Positions 34,035 to 44,035 of a stretch of DNA of 64,000 nt are shown one piece after another; within the stretch, counting starts at the first letter, position 1; each line of letters opens with the position of its first letter. The notes under the pieces were generated by a model. The model was not told the origin of the DNA and did not search any database. It saw only the letters and a list, made by a program, of their open reading frames with translations. Made by a program: the position numbers and the translations under genes. Source of the stretch: Rikenellaceae bacterium (GTDB lineage Bacteria; Bacteroidota; Bacteroidia; Bacteroidales; Rikenellaceae); NCBI GenBank assembly GCA_015059715.1, contig SUZV01000006.1:52491-116490 (forward strand), read 5' to 3'.

Positions 34035-35135
34035 CTATATATCGCCGATATTGGACTTAAACTCTATAACGCCATCGCGGAGAATGACAACGCCTATGTC
34101 GGCACGAATAATTGTGCGAAGGGTCAGTGCGTCAACATTATAGGTCTCGACATCGCGTAGCTCCTCGATATTACAATCACACGACTTAAGCACTACGATA
34201 GCACTCTTTGGATAGCTATCTAAGAGCCTTGCAATACCTGCACTATCCCCATCACCAAGCCTTGCAACGCTATTGATACACAACAGAGCTACACGCCCAC
34301 TTCGACCTATAACATCGAGGCTATAATCATCGCCATCAACACCATAAAGGCGGAAATCGACATACTCACCCTCCACACTCTCCACAGTAGCAACCGTATC
34401 GACATACTCTAAGTTGCTATCTACCCAACACTCGGTTGCTGAGGGCTCGAACTCGACAACTTCGCCAGTATCTAACCTCCTGAACTGCAACACAAAGTCT
34501 TGTGCATCGTTCTCCTTAGCTCGCTCCTTAGCTACCCTATCGGCAAGCTCTCGACCAACGCTATACTGCATAAAATCGACTATCGGAAGGTGGCGCAGTG
34601 AGTATATATTGGCACACAACGGCAGAGCCACCGCCACAACCATAGCAACGACAGCACGCAGGCTAAATGGCGACGATTCACGCACCTTAAAGTATAGAAA
34701 TAGCAACAACGATAGTAGCACCACATTCTTGGCAAGGCTCTGCCAAGGTTGCAGGCGTAGCAGTGGACCGAAGCATCCACAATCGCCCACAGGGAGGAGC
34801 GTTGCGCTGAGCAGCGTAACGACGAAGAAGAGCGTTGTAAGGCATAGCGAAAGTGTGATTGTTGCCCTGCGGAAGTATCCAAGAATGAGCATAGTACCCA
34901 GCGTAAACTCCACAACGGCAAGCACTACAGCAAGCGTCGTAGCGAGAGGCATAATCGCCTCAAGCGAATATGTAGCCAGATACTTATCGACATAGAGCGA
35001 TGTGCCGACCGGGTCGACACTCTTAACCGCACCAGAGAAGAGTAGTACGCTACCGACAAGCCAACGACAGAGCGTCGCAGCTACACGCATCCACCTATTA
35101 CAACCCTCGTGCTCTAAGCTACAACTTGTCGACAT
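34035..35135 (-). CDS. BT_3928-like DoxX/MauE-family membrane protein
   Basis: 366 residues. Four N-terminal helices with the DoxX/MauE style (LLFSGAVKSVDPVGTSLYVD, YSLEAIMPLATTLAVVLAVV) and a Cys-containing loop LLPVGDCGCFGPLLRLQPWQ between helices 3 and 4, typical of redox-associated MauE-like proteins. The C-terminal ~170 residues are soluble, with a thioredoxin-like strand pattern (VALLCINSVARLG) and a CDC segment. A role in envelope thiol redox is inferred from the family. Its start overlaps tmk by 17 bp. Confidence 0.82.
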   Translation of the reverse strand: MSTSCSLEHEGCNRWMRVAATLCRWLVGSVLLFSGAVKSVDPVGTSLYVDKYLATYSLEAIMPLATTLAVVLAVVEFTLGTMLILGYFRRATITLSLCLTTLFFVVTLLSATLLPVGDCGCFGPLLRLQPWQSLAKNVVLLSLLLFLYFKVRESSPFSLRAVVAMVVAVALPLCANIYSLRHLPIVDFMQYSVGRELADRVAKERAKENDAQDFVLQFRRLDTGEVVEFEPSATECWVDSNLEYVDTVATVESVEGEYVDFRLYGVDGDDYSLDVIGRSGRVALLCINSVARLGDGDSAGIARLLDSYPKSAIVVLKSCDCNIEELRDVETYNVDALTLRTIIRADIGVVILRDGVIEFKSNIGDI

Positions 35136-35793
35136 AGCTCATAATGCGCTCAAAGATAACCTCGGGAGAGGCCATAGCACCCTGCTCAGTGGAGCAATCT
35201 ACAACCTTGATATCGCTACCACAGCGCGCAGCTTCGAGATATACCTCGCGCACACTACGCTGTAGGTCGAGCGACGACTCGTGAATATCCTTACCCCCAT
35301 TTAGATAGGCTCTATCGTCACCCTCACGCACCTCGCTAAGCTTCTTCTCTGTAAAGTCAAAGGGGACATCCAAGAACAGCGATAAATCGGGACGTGGAAT
35401 ATTAAACTCCTCGTACTCGGTATGCAGAATCCACTCTCGTAGCTGGTCACGCTCCCTGCCAGGAGCAATCTTAGCACACTGGTAGCCCACATTCGAGTAG
35501 ACATATCTATCGACAATGACAACCTTACCCTCGGCTATCCAGCCTCGTATCGTGGCCGCAGCATCGGCCCTATCGCCAGCATAGAGCAGAGCTACAAGGT
35601 ATGGATTTACCGTATCGACAGTACCCAAGTCGCCACGTAAGAAGCGTGCGATAAGCTCGCCATAAACCGCCGCATCGAAACGTGGAAAGTGCAGATACTC
35701 CGACTCCACACCACGACTGCGGAACAACTCCCTGAGCTTTGTTATCTGGGTAGACTTACCCGCTCCATCTAAACCTTCAAGTACGATAAACAT
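35119..35793 (-). CDS. tmk: Thymidylate kinase
   Basis: 224 residues. Converts dTMP to dTDP. P-loop FIVLEGLDGAGKSTQI; the DR(Y) nucleoside motif VIVDRYVYSNVGYQCAK; and a lid region with several acidic and basic residues (EKKLSEVREGDDRAYLNGGK). The length is at the upper end for the family because of the lid. It overlaps the downstream DoxX gene by 17 bp and sits 34 bp after sufS, so it may be expressed with the suf operon. Confidence 0.95.
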   Translation of the reverse strand: MFIVLEGLDGAGKSTQITKLRELFRSRGVESEYLHFPRFDAAVYGELIARFLRGDLGTVDTVNPYLVALLYAGDRADAAATIRGWIAEGKVVIVDRYVYSNVGYQCAKIAPGRERDQLREWILHTEYEEFNIPRPDLSLFLDVPFDFTEKKLSEVREGDDRAYLNGGKDIHESSLDLQRSVREVYLEAARCGSDIKVVDCSTEQGAMASPEVIFERIMSYVDKL

Positions 35794-35827
35794 ATCTCCT
35801 ATCTCTATAGTTATCTTAACACCATAA

Positions 35828-37048
35828 TTATCTTAACATCGACACTGCGCGCTCAACACCTGCGGCTAAGCTCTCCACCTCGGCCATAGTATTATACATA
35901 CCTATCGACGCGCGACACATACCCGTAACGCCATAGTGCGTCATAACAGGCTCGGCGCAGTGGTGACCTGTGCGGATAGCAATGCCGAGCTTATCGAGAA
36001 TCATACCTACATCGTAGGGGTGAGTACCCTCAACCGTAAAGCTGACAATGGGGCACTTGCGCTCCGCAGTGCCATATATTCTCAATCCCGAGATAGCTCC
36101 CAAACGCTCGGTCATAGCACCCAGCAGGGCCATCTCATAACTCTCGATAGCATCCATACCTACACGCTCGACATAGCGTATAGCCTCCGAAAGCGCAACA
36201 GCACCTATAAAGTTCGAAGTGCCAGCCTCGTACTTTAGCGGCAATGGTGCGTATGTTGTCTTTGCAAAGGTTACCTTATCGACCATATCGCCACCACCCA
36301 TAAACGGGGGCATCTGTTCGAGTAAATCCCTGCGCCCATAGAGTACACCTATACCCGTAGGGCCATATAGCTTATGTCCCGAGAAGGCGTAGAAGTCGTA
36401 ACCACGCTCTGCTACCCTACCACCACCATGAACAATGCCTTGACAACCATCCACCATAACAACTGCTCCCACAGCGTGAGCAGACTCGATGATGGGCTCA
36501 AGGTTAGGCACCGTACCGAGAGTATTCGAAGCCTCGGTAACTGCCACAAGCCTTGTTTTGGCATCTATAAGCTCCGAGAGCATATCCACTCTCAACTCGC
36601 CACGCTCGTCAAAGGGCAGAACCCTAAGCTCGGCACCACAGCGCATAGCTGCCAACTGCCAGGGAACAATATTGGAGTGGTGCTCCATCTCCGAGACTAA
36701 GATATTATCCCCTGCGCGGAGGTATCTCTGGCTCCAAGCATAGGCTACAAGATTTATCGAGGCCGTAGCTCCAGACGTAAAAATCACCTCCTCGCACCTC
36801 TCGGCACCTATAAACCTGCGCACCTCTTCGCGTGCCGACTCATACATCTCTGTCATAGCTCCCGACAGATAGTGTACACCACGATGTATATTGGCATTGC
36901 ACTGGCGCATAAGACGCTCCGTAGCCTCTATAACACAGAGAGGCTTCTGGGCCGTAGCTCCACTGTCGAAATAGACCAAGGGACGGTTATTGACCTTAAG
37001 ATCGAGAATCGGAAAGTCCCGACGTATAGCATCTATGTCGTAGGCCAT
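35828..37048 (-). CDS. sufS: Cysteine desulfurase SufS
   Basis: 406 residues, fold-type I PLP enzyme, group II. The Schiff-base Lys is in FYAFSGHKLYGPTGIGVLYG, the PLP His in VSEMEHHSNIVPW, and the persulfide Cys in RTGHHCAEPVM. It takes sulfur from cysteine and passes it to the SufBCD scaffold; no sufE/sufU is in the window. Last suf gene in the operon, 34 bp downstream of sufD. Confidence 0.96.
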   Translation of the reverse strand: MAYDIDAIRRDFPILDLKVNNRPLVYFDSGATAQKPLCVIEATERLMRQCNANIHRGVHYLSGAMTEMYESAREEVRRFIGAERCEEVIFTSGATASINLVAYAWSQRYLRAGDNILVSEMEHHSNIVPWQLAAMRCGAELRVLPFDERGELRVDMLSELIDAKTRLVAVTEASNTLGTVPNLEPIIESAHAVGAVVMVDGCQGIVHGGGRVAERGYDFYAFSGHKLYGPTGIGVLYGRRDLLEQMPPFMGGGDMVDKVTFAKTTYAPLPLKYEAGTSNFIGAVALSEAIRYVERVGMDAIESYEMALLGAMTERLGAISGLRIYGTAERKCPIVSFTVEGTHPYDVGMILDKLGIAIRTGHHCAEPVMTHYGVTGMCRASIGMYNTMAEVESLAAGVERAVSMLR

Positions 37049-37082
37049 AGCTATTAGGTGTGTCTATAATGAGTATACTATA

Positions 37083-37898
37083 TTATAATCTGTGAAGTTT
37101 CTCGGCAAGGAGCTCTGTAAGCACCTCCGTAAGGCCATCTATCGAGGCGTGGAGAACAACATCATCCACAAAGCCCTCAATCTGTAGACGCTTAGCATCG
37201 GCAAGGCTCAGACCTCGCTGGCGCATATACATTATAGCCTCACCATCCATCTGGCCTACCGTAGCTCCATGGCTACACTTAACATCGTCGGCATAAATCT
37301 CCAACTGCGGAAGTGTCTCTATACGAGCCTCGCCAATGGTTATATTGCGGCTACTCTGCTCCGAGTCGGTACGCTGGGCATCGGGCGCAACATATACCAA
37401 ACCCGAGAAACTACCGTGCGACTTTCCAGATGCAACACCCTTAACCATAGTGCGCGACACGCACTCCGAAGTCATATGGTTTACATCGACAGTGACACCT
37501 GCCTGGTCATCATCGGTAAGCACAAAGGCTCCACCAAGCTCGAAACGCGCACCACGACCTACAAGGCTCGCCACAACACGACTATCCGAGGCCGAGATAA
37601 CAACCTGCGTTACACGACATAGGGCTCCATCAGATAGGGCGATTGAAAGGTTGGTAGCACTGCGCTCCGACACGATATGCACGATGCTAAGGTTAGCACC
37701 CGACTCAACATCTATATTTATATCTGTCGCAGCACCCTCTATAGCCACCATAAGGCGCGTAGTAGCACCCTCCTTGACAACGACATCCACATCGTCATCG
37801 CCAGTAACGATATAGCTTCCCGAACCAACGACGCTATTTGTCGATAGCGGCTCGGCAGCCATAATATCTCTAATTCGCTCAATATGCTCTATGGCCAT
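37083..37898 (-). CDS. sufD: Fe-S cluster scaffold subunit SufD, short form
   Basis: 271 residues against the usual ~420-450. The C-terminal beta-helix core and signature are present: DDVKCSHGATVGQMDGEAI then MYMRQRGLSLADAK, including the His equivalent of E. coli H360. The N-terminal helical domain found in long SufD is absent or reduced to ~25 residues. The frame is intact and starts at an ATG 3 bp after the sufC stop, so this is a natural short form, not a visible truncation. It forms the SufBC2D complex. Confidence 0.92.
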   Translation of the reverse strand: MAIEHIERIRDIMAAEPLSTNSVVGSGSYIVTGDDDVDVVVKEGATTRLMVAIEGAATDINIDVESGANLSIVHIVSERSATNLSIALSDGALCRVTQVVISASDSRVVASLVGRGARFELGGAFVLTDDDQAGVTVDVNHMTSECVSRTMVKGVASGKSHGSFSGLVYVAPDAQRTDSEQSSRNITIGEARIETLPQLEIYADDVKCSHGATVGQMDGEAIMYMRQRGLSLADAKRLQIEGFVDDVVLHASIDGLTEVLTELLAEKLHRL

Positions 37899-37901
37899 AG
37901 G

Positions 37902-38657
37902 CTACTCCTCCTTATAGTCGTTAATGAGCCAGTCGTAACCCTCCTTCTCAAGCTTTAGGGCCAGGCTCTTATCTCCAGTGTAGATTATACGTCCCTTATA
38001 GAGCACGTGTACATAGTCGGGCACGATATAGTCCAATAGTCGCTGGTAGTGGGTAATAACCACCGTAGCATTCTCCTTGGTCTTGAGGCGCGTAACACCC
38101 GTAGCGACGATACGCAGAGCATCAATATCGAGGCCCGAATCGGTCTCGTCAAGGATGGCAAGCTTAGGCTCAAGCATGGCCATCTGGAATATCTCGTTCT
38201 TCTTCTTCTCGCCACCCGAGAAGCCCTCGTTTACGGCTCTCGACGTAAGCTTCGAGTCGAGCTCGACGATGGCACTCTTCTCGCGCATCATCTTCAGGTA
38301 CTCGGCAGCTGTGAGTGGCTCTAAGCCTCGCGCCTTGCGCTGCTCGTTAACGGCCAGTTTCATAAAGTTGGCCATAGTGACACCTGGAATCTCAACAGGA
38401 TATTGAAAACCAAGGAATAGGCCACGACGTGAACGCTCCTCGATGTTTAGCTCAAGAAGATTATCACCCTCAAACTCAACACTGCCCTCGGTTACTGTAA
38501 ACTTCTCGCTACCAGCTAACACCGAGGCCAACGTAGACTTTCCCGAGCCATTAGGTCCCATAATAGCATGCACCTCACCAGCCTTAACCTCAAGGTTTAT
38601 ACCCTTCAAAATCTCCTTATCGCCAACCGTGGCGTGTAGATTCTCAACTTTTAACAT
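37902..38657 (-). CDS. sufC: Fe-S assembly ATPase SufC
   Basis: 251 residues, an ABC-type ATPase without membrane parts. Walker A is IMGPNGSGKSTLASVL, the signature region is EGFSGGEKKKNEIFQMAMLE (the SufC-specific form of LSGGQ), Walker B is LAILDETDSGLDIDAL, and the H-loop is ATVVITHYQRLL. ATP binding rearranges the SufB-SufD pair to build the cluster. It lies 39 bp downstream of sufB. Confidence 0.97.
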   Translation of the reverse strand: MLKVENLHATVGDKEILKGINLEVKAGEVHAIMGPNGSGKSTLASVLAGSEKFTVTEGSVEFEGDNLLELNIEERSRRGLFLGFQYPVEIPGVTMANFMKLAVNEQRKARGLEPLTAAEYLKMMREKSAIVELDSKLTSRAVNEGFSGGEKKKNEIFQMAMLEPKLAILDETDSGLDIDALRIVATGVTRLKTKENATVVITHYQRLLDYIVPDYVHVLYKGRIIYTGDKSLALKLEKEGYDWLINDYKEE

Positions 38658-38696
38658 AGTTATATCTCTTTTTTCTTTATTATCAAATGATTAATG

Positions 38697-40142
38697 CTAT
38701 CCTACGCTACCCTCAAGGCTTAGCGATAGCAGTTTCTGGGCCTCAACAGCAAACTCCATAGGCAACTTCGACAGCACCTCGCGAGCATAGCCATTGACAA
38801 TAAGTCCCACAGCATCCTCCGTAGAGAGGCCACGCTGATTACAGTAGAAGAGCTGGTCCTCGGAGATTTTCGAGGTCGTAGCCTCGTGCTCAAGCACCGC
38901 CGTAGGGTTGTACGAGTCGATAACGGGGAAGGTGTGTGCGCCACACTTATCGCCTATAAGCAGCGAGTCGCACTGCGAGTAGTTTCGCGCGTTATCCGCC
39001 CCCTTAGCTACACGCACAAGACCTCGGTAGGCATTCTGCGAGCGTCCTGCCGAGATACCCTTCGACACAATGCGCGAGCGTGTATTACGCCCAATGTGTA
39101 TCATCTTGGTTCCCGTATCGGCCTGCTGGAAGTTATTTGTCATCGCCACAGAGTAGAACTCTCCCGAGGAGTTATCGCCCTGAAGTATACAGCTGGGATA
39201 CTTCCACGTTATGGCCGAGCCAGTCTCTACCTGTGTCCACGACAGATGTGCCCCCTCGCGGCATATACCTCGCTTAGTCACAAAGTTATAGATACCACCC
39301 TTGCCCTCCTTATCGCCTGGATACCAGTTCTGCACCGTAGAGTACTTAACATCGGCACCCCTCTCAACGACAATCTCGACAACGGCAGCATGCAGCTGAT
39401 TCTCGTCGCGGCGAGGTGCTGTACACCCCTCCAAGTAGCTAACATACGACTCCTCGTCGGCGACAATAAGCGTGCGCTCGAACTGACCCGTACCCTCGGC
39501 ATTAATGCGGAAATAGGTCGATAGCTCCATAGGACAGCGCACACCCTTGGGGATGTAGCAGAACGAACCATCGCTAAATACCGCAGCGTTGAGCGCAGCA
39601 TAGAAGTTATCGGTATAGGGTACCACCGAGCCTAAGTACTTCTTAATAAGCTCGGGATGCTCCTTGATAGCCTCCGATATTGAGCAGAAGATGATACCCT
39701 TCTCGGCCAACGTATCGCGGAATGTCGTCTTGACCGACACCGAGTCCATCACAGCATCCACGGCGACACCTGCCAAGGCCATCTGCTCCTCAAGGGGGAT
39801 GCCGAGCTTGTCGAAGGTGCGCTTAAGCTCGGGGTCAACCTCATCCATTGAGCCGAGCCTCTTCTTGGGCTTAGGCGCAGCGTAGTAGATTACATCCTGA
39901 AAGTCTATCTCGGGGATGTCTAAGTGTGCCCAGTTAGGGTGTTCGAGCGTGAGCCAATGGCGATAAGCCTTAAGTCGACGCTCAAGCATCCACTCTGGCT
40001 CACCCTTCTTTTCGGATATCAGACGTATGACATCCTCGGAGAGTCCACGACCTATGGTCTCTGTTTCGATATCGGTGACAAAGCCATATTTATAGTCGCT
40101 ACCCTCAAGTTCTTGAATTATATCTTTTGTATCTTTTTCCAT
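38697..40142 (-). CDS. sufB: Fe-S cluster scaffold subunit SufB
   Basis: 481 residues, full length. The core beta-helix contains [20 protein letters not shown] and the cluster-building Cys in [18 protein letters not shown], with the Glu ligand in [20 protein letters not shown]. It receives sulfur from SufS and holds the nascent cluster with SufD. First gene of the sufBCDS operon, with a near-consensus promoter 20 bp upstream. Confidence 0.97.
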   Translation of the reverse strand: MEKDTKDIIQELEGSDYKYGFVTDIETETIGRGLSEDVIRLISEKKGEPEWMLERRLKAYRHWLTLEHPNWAHLDIPEIDFQDVIYYAAPKPKKRLGSMDEVDPELKRTFDKLGIPLEEQMALAGVAVDAVMDSVSVKTTFRDTLAEKGIIFCSISEAIKEHPELIKKYLGSVVPYTDNFYAALNAAVFSDGSFCYIPKGVRCPMELSTYFRINAEGTGQFERTLIVADEESYVSYLEGCTAPRRDENQLHAAVVEIVVERGADVKYSTVQNWYPGDKEGKGGIYNFVTKRGICREGAHLSWTQVETGSAITWKYPSCILQGDNSSGEFYSVAMTNNFQQADTGTKMIHIGRNTRSRIVSKGISAGRSQNAYRGLVRVAKGADNARNYSQCDSLLIGDKCGAHTFPVIDSYNPTAVLEHEATTSKISEDQLFYCNQRGLSTEDAVGLIVNGYAREVLSKLPMEFAVEAQKLLSLSLEGSVG

Positions 40143-40161
40143 ATCGTTGTTTAATAGCTTG

Positions 40162-40193
40162 CAAAATTAACAAAAACTATTCACAACGACAAA
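40162..40193 (-). promoter_or_regulatory. Promoter of sufBCDS
   Basis: Minus strand: TTTG at 40193-40190, a 20-bp spacer, TAATTTTG at 40169-40162. Transcription would begin near 40155, a short leader before the ATG at 40142. Confidence 0.7.
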
Positions 40194-40252
40194 ATATTAT
40201 CAATCTTTATTTCTTATATTGCGATAAGTAGCGATTATAGCAAGAAGAATTT

Positions 40253-40290
40253 CACCCTACGGTGACAGTTTTAGCTGTAACCGTAGGGTG
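40253..40290. terminator. Hairpin between DUF2461 and sufB; member of a repeated family
   Basis: CACCCTACGGT (40253-40263) pairs with ACCGTAGGGTG (40280-40290), extended by ACAG/CTGT around a TTTTAG loop. The right half, TTTAGCTGTAACCGTAGGGT plus GAAAA, matches the 29-bp unit repeated four times at 51761-51868. It lies ~150 bp beyond the DUF2461 stop. Confidence 0.6.
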
Positions 40291-40327
40291 AAAAGTAGGC
40301 TTGAGCATGAAGGGTTGTTATGGGTGG

Positions 40328-40357
40328 TAGGACGATAGGACTATAAGACAATAAGAC
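40328..40357. repeat. Degenerate 8-9-bp repeat
   Basis: AGGACGATAGGACTATAAGACAATAAGACA is a run of the motif GAC(A/T)ATAA(G/A); its complement matches the TCTTATCG array at 57783-57830. Nothing else is evident from 40291 to 40437. Confidence 0.4.
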
Positions 40358-40437
40358 ATTAGGAAATTTAGAGAGATAGTAATGTTTATACGGGTAAAGC
40401 GTTGTCACTAAACTCGCTAAGTTCCTCAAGCTCATTA

Positions 40438-41109
40438 CTATATCGAATAGGCGTACTCTATCGCCCTATTTGTCTGATCAAGAAATGGTTTACACCTCTT
40501 AAACAGCTCGGCGGTGCGCTCCAACCAGTCGGGGTGCATAAACCACTCCGAGGTAAGGTCTCGGCTAAGAATAAACTCCCTCTGGCGCAGTAGATACTCA
40601 TACTCTGCCGCAACGCTAAAACCTCGTGGCGTGCGCTTAAGAGCATTTGTCGTATCGAGCGTAAAACCACTCATCTCGATATTGCGAGCCATAAGCTCGG
40701 CACTATCCTCAACCTCCTCGCGGAGACTCTTGAGCACACATGGCTCGGGAGATACGTTACCCGCAGCAAGAAAGGAGCCCTCTCCCCACGTATGTCCCTT
40801 AGGCGAGATGTGGAGATAGTAGCCACCATAGCCACTACGCTTACCTCCGCGCACAATAAAGGCACTGAAGAAGTCCTTATACGGAGTCTTATCCTTCGAA
40901 AATCGCGTATCGCGATATATACGATACGTAGAGTCGGCCACGCTAACACCCTCAACCGCAGGGTCAAAGCTCGCTATTAGCTCGATAAGGCGTGCCACAT
41001 TTGCCTGGTGCGTAGCCAACGCCTCGCGATAGCGTGGTTTATTGGCCTCGAACCACTCGCGATTATTATTATCGTGCAGCTCGCTAAGGAATGATAGTAG
41101 CTCTTTCAT
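40438..41109 (-). CDS. DUF2461/TIGR02453 family protein
   Basis: 223 residues, soluble. The family pattern is clear: FLSELHDNNNREWFEANKPR at the N-terminus, TYRIYRDTRFSKDKTPYKDF, GKRSGYGGYYLHISPKGHTW and LKRTPRGFSVAAEYEYLLRQ near the C-terminus. DUF2461 is widespread with conserved Arg, Lys and Trp, but its activity is not established. It sits 180 bp downstream of glyA behind a hairpin, so probably its own unit. Confidence 0.9.
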   Translation of the reverse strand: MKELLSFLSELHDNNNREWFEANKPRYREALATHQANVARLIELIASFDPAVEGVSVADSTYRIYRDTRFSKDKTPYKDFFSAFIVRGGKRSGYGGYYLHISPKGHTWGEGSFLAAGNVSPEPCVLKSLREEVEDSAELMARNIEMSGFTLDTTNALKRTPRGFSVAAEYEYLLRQREFILSRDLTSEWFMHPDWLERTAELFKRCKPFLDQTNRAIEYAYSI

Positions 41110-41205
41110 GGTAAAAGTTTGTTTATTGTGTACTCTTATTTGCTGGCGCAGAGATTAGATATTTGGGGTCTTCGGGCGTGTACCAATGTGTTGCTGATAC
41201 GAAAA

Positions 41206-41247
41206 ATGGCGGATGGGGCACACTTTCGAGTATTCCCCATTCGCCAT
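41206..41247. terminator. Terminator hairpin after glyA
   Basis: ATGGCGGATGGGG (41206-41218) pairs with CCCCATTCGCCAT (41235-41247) with one internal mismatch; loop 16 nt. It lies 42 bp beyond the glyA stop on the minus strand. Confidence 0.65.
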
Positions 41248-41288
41248 CTGGACTAAAGCAGCGCAGTAGCTCCGCTATTACATGATTT

Positions 41289-42569
41289 TTACCATGCAAA
41301 GAGAGGATAATCAGCCATCAAGGCATTTACATCCTTGCGTACTGCTGCGATATTCTCCTCATTCTCGGGGTCTGACAAGACGCGGTCAATAAGCTCGGCA
41401 ATATACTCCATCTTATCCTCCTTAAGGCCTCGTGTGGTGATAGCTGGAGTACCGAAACGCAAGCCCGAAGTGGTGAATGGTGTGCGCGAGTCGAATGGCA
41501 CCATATTCTTATTAGTGGTGATATCGGCTGCAACCAAGCACTTCTCGGCAAGCTTACCAGTAAGCTCAGGGAACTTAGTACGCAGGTCTACCAACATAAG
41601 GTGGTTGTCGGTACCTCCCGATACAATCTTATAGCCACGCTTAGTAAGAGCCTCGGCCAAAGCCTTAGAGTTCTTAACCACCTGCTGCTGATACTCCTTA
41701 TACTCGGGCGTTAGAGCCTCGCCAAAGGCCACAGCCTTAGCTGCAATGACATGCTCAAGTGGACCACCCTGGATACCTGGGAATACCGCCGAGTTGAGAA
41801 TCTGCGACATCTTCTTAACCACACCCTTAGGCGTTGTATAACCCCATGGGTTGTCGAAATCCTTACCCATAAGGATGATACCACCACGAGGACCACGAAG
41901 TGTCTTGTGAGTTGTAGAGGTAACGATATGTGCATACTTAACAGGGTTATCCAGAAGACCTGCGGCGATAAGACCCGCCGTATGGGCCATATCGACTAAG
42001 AGTAGAGCACCTACCTTATCGGCAATCTCGCGCATACGCTTGTAATCCCACTCGCGAGAAAAGGCCGAAGCACCACCAACGATGAGCTTAGGCTTATGCT
42101 CAAGAGCCAAAGCCTCCATCTCGTCGTAGTCGATATTACCAGTCTCCTCCTTAAGCTTATAGCCTACAGCCTTGAAATACATACCCGACATATTTACTGG
42201 CGAGCCATGTGAGAGGTGGCCACCGTGCGAGAGGTCAAGACCCATAAACGTATCGCCTGGCTTAAGACATGCGAAGAATACGGCCATATTTGCCTGAGCA
42301 CCAGAGTGTGGCTGAACATTGGCATACTCTGCGTCGTAGAGCTTGCAGATGCGCTCGATAGCGAGGTTCTCAATCTTATCAACAACCTCGCAACCACCAT
42401 AATAGCGTGCCGCAGGATAACCCTCGGCATACTTATTCGTACACACCGAACCCATAGCTGCCATAACCTGGTCGCTAACAAAGTTCTCTGAAGCAATAAG
42501 CTCGATACCCTTCATCTGACGTGAACGCTCCTCGGCGATCAAATCAAAAATCTGTAAATCCTTATTCAT
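41289..42569 (-). CDS. glyA: Serine hydroxymethyltransferase
   Basis: 426 residues. Interconverts serine and glycine with tetrahydrofolate. Landmarks: [51 protein letters not shown], the PLP Lys in [20 protein letters not shown], and [18 protein letters not shown]. The ATG at 42569 lies 45 nt after the predicted transcription start. Confidence 0.98.
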   Translation of the reverse strand: MNKDLQIFDLIAEERSRQMKGIELIASENFVSDQVMAAMGSVCTNKYAEGYPAARYYGGCEVVDKIENLAIERICKLYDAEYANVQPHSGAQANMAVFFACLKPGDTFMGLDLSHGGHLSHGSPVNMSGMYFKAVGYKLKEETGNIDYDEMEALALEHKPKLIVGGASAFSREWDYKRMREIADKVGALLLVDMAHTAGLIAAGLLDNPVKYAHIVTSTTHKTLRGPRGGIILMGKDFDNPWGYTTPKGVVKKMSQILNSAVFPGIQGGPLEHVIAAKAVAFGEALTPEYKEYQQQVVKNSKALAEALTKRGYKIVSGGTDNHLMLVDLRTKFPELTGKLAEKCLVAADITTNKNMVPFDSRTPFTTSGLRFGTPAITTRGLKEDKMEYIAELIDRVLSDPENEENIAAVRKDVNALMADYPLFAW

Positions 42570-42620
42570 TTTAGTTGTAGTATAGTATTATTAAATATTT
42601 TTTAATCAATTTCCAGCTAA

Positions 42621-42651
42621 CAAAGATATGAAATAAAATTTTAAAATCAAA
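42621..42651 (-). promoter_or_regulatory. Promoter of glyA
   Basis: Minus strand: TTTG at 42651-42648, 19-bp spacer, TATCTTTG at 42628-42621. Start near 42614. Confidence 0.8.
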
Positions 42652-42737
42652 ATCCTATAACGTAGAAAATGGCATATATATTGCCACGATATTGAACCAC
42701 ATTTATATATATATCGTTTAAACAGGCTTAACATAGT

Positions 42738-43931
42738 ATGAATATCAACACTGGAAAGGGCACGATTCACGCCACAGCCTTAGTGGCTATATGGTCAATA
42801 TCGGCAGTTGTATCACTACCTGGACTCGCCATATCGCCAATACTCGAAAAACTCGACACCATATTCCCCACAGCAAGCCAACTCGAAGTAGAGATGCTCG
42901 AATCACTACCATCGCTGATGATAATACCCTTTATGCTTCTCGCTGGGCGGTGGTCGATGCGCGGAAATAAGATAGCTATGCTGACGCTCGGGTGCGCCAT
43001 ATTCCTGCTTAGCGGCCTCGGCTCGCTACTGGCACGCAGCCTTATGGAGTTGATTCTCCTCGGTGCCCTGATGGGCATAGGCGCAGGCATAATAATACCA
43101 CTATCTACCGGATTTATAGTCGACTACTTCACTGGCGATATCCGACTGCGACAGCTCGGCATAAGTTCGGCGATAAACAACCTCACGTTGGTATTGGCCA
43201 CAGTACTGACAGGCTACTTGGCCGACATCGAGTGGCACTTCGCCTTTGCCGTATATCTTCTCCCTGCCGTAACGCTGATACTCATACCTGCACTGAGCCA
43301 CTCGAAGCCTATGCCCGAGCCAGAAGAGGGGGCACAGCACCGCCAGAAGAGGATGAACCTTGGGGTCATCATTGGTCTTATGCTCTTCTATTTTGTCATC
43401 ACCTACTGCTCGTTAGTCGTAACATTCAACACCTCATACTTGGCTGTTGGCAACGATATGCACAGCTCGACAGCAGGCATCGTCATATCGCTATTCTTTA
43501 TCGCCATTATGGCCCCTGGCTTCATCCTCGGAGATATAGTACGACTACTTGGCAACAAGGTAAACCTCTGTTCGTTAGTGGTAATGGCCATAGGTCTGGG
43601 TATAATGTCGCTATCGCGGCCTACCGAAATAACACTATCGCTTGGAGCTATACTCTCAGGGCTCGGATATGGCGTTATGCAGCCCATAATCTACGACAAG
43701 GCAGCAACAAACGCCCCACCACACCTCGCTACTCTCGCGCTCTCGATAGTAATGGCCGTAAACTACTTAGCCATACTCGTATCGCCCTTTATCATCGACA
43801 TCATTGGGCGCATATTCGACTCCGAGAGCCACACCCTCGCCTTCACGGCCAACGCCATTATCACCCTAACCTTAGCCGTTGTCACCGCACTGCTATATCG
43901 TAGTAACCGCGTGCTTGGCTCGGACGATTAG
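42738..43931 (+). CDS. Major facilitator superfamily transporter
   Basis: 397 residues with twelve hydrophobic helices in two bundles separated at about residues 195-215 (SHSKPMPEPEEGAQHRQKRM). The loop after TM2 (LAGRWSMRGNKIAMLTLGC) is a form of MFS motif A, and TM4-5 carry GIGAGIIIPLSTGFIVDYF. No substrate motif is recognised; drug or sugar efflux is plausible. Divergent from glyA and not obviously cotranscribed with the following peptidase gene, which has its own -7 box. Confidence 0.88.
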   Translation: MNINTGKGTIHATALVAIWSISAVVSLPGLAISPILEKLDTIFPTASQLEVEMLESLPSLMIIPFMLLAGRWSMRGNKIAMLTLGCAIFLLSGLGSLLARSLMELILLGALMGIGAGIIIPLSTGFIVDYFTGDIRLRQLGISSAINNLTLVLATVLTGYLADIEWHFAFAVYLLPAVTLILIPALSHSKPMPEPEEGAQHRQKRMNLGVIIGLMLFYFVITYCSLVVTFNTSYLAVGNDMHSSTAGIVISLFFIAIMAPGFILGDIVRLLGNKVNLCSLVVMAIGLGIMSLSRPTEITLSLGAILSGLGYGVMQPIIYDKAATNAPPHLATLALSIVMAVNYLAILVSPFIIDIIGRIFDSESHTLAFTANAIITLTLAVVTALLYRSNRVLGSDD

Positions 43932-43995
43932 CCGCTGATATACCTTTTCTTAAAGAATTTAACGTTTCATATTAGTCTAAGTCGACATTTTTTTG

Positions 43996-44003
43996 TACCT
44001 TTG
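43996..44003 (+). promoter_or_regulatory. -7 element for the C1 peptidase operon
   Basis: TACCTTTG, 32 bp before the ATG at 44036. No TTTG at -33 spacing is evident. Confidence 0.6.
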
Positions 44004-44035
44004 GCATCAAGAGCTAAACTACAAAACAAAACTAT

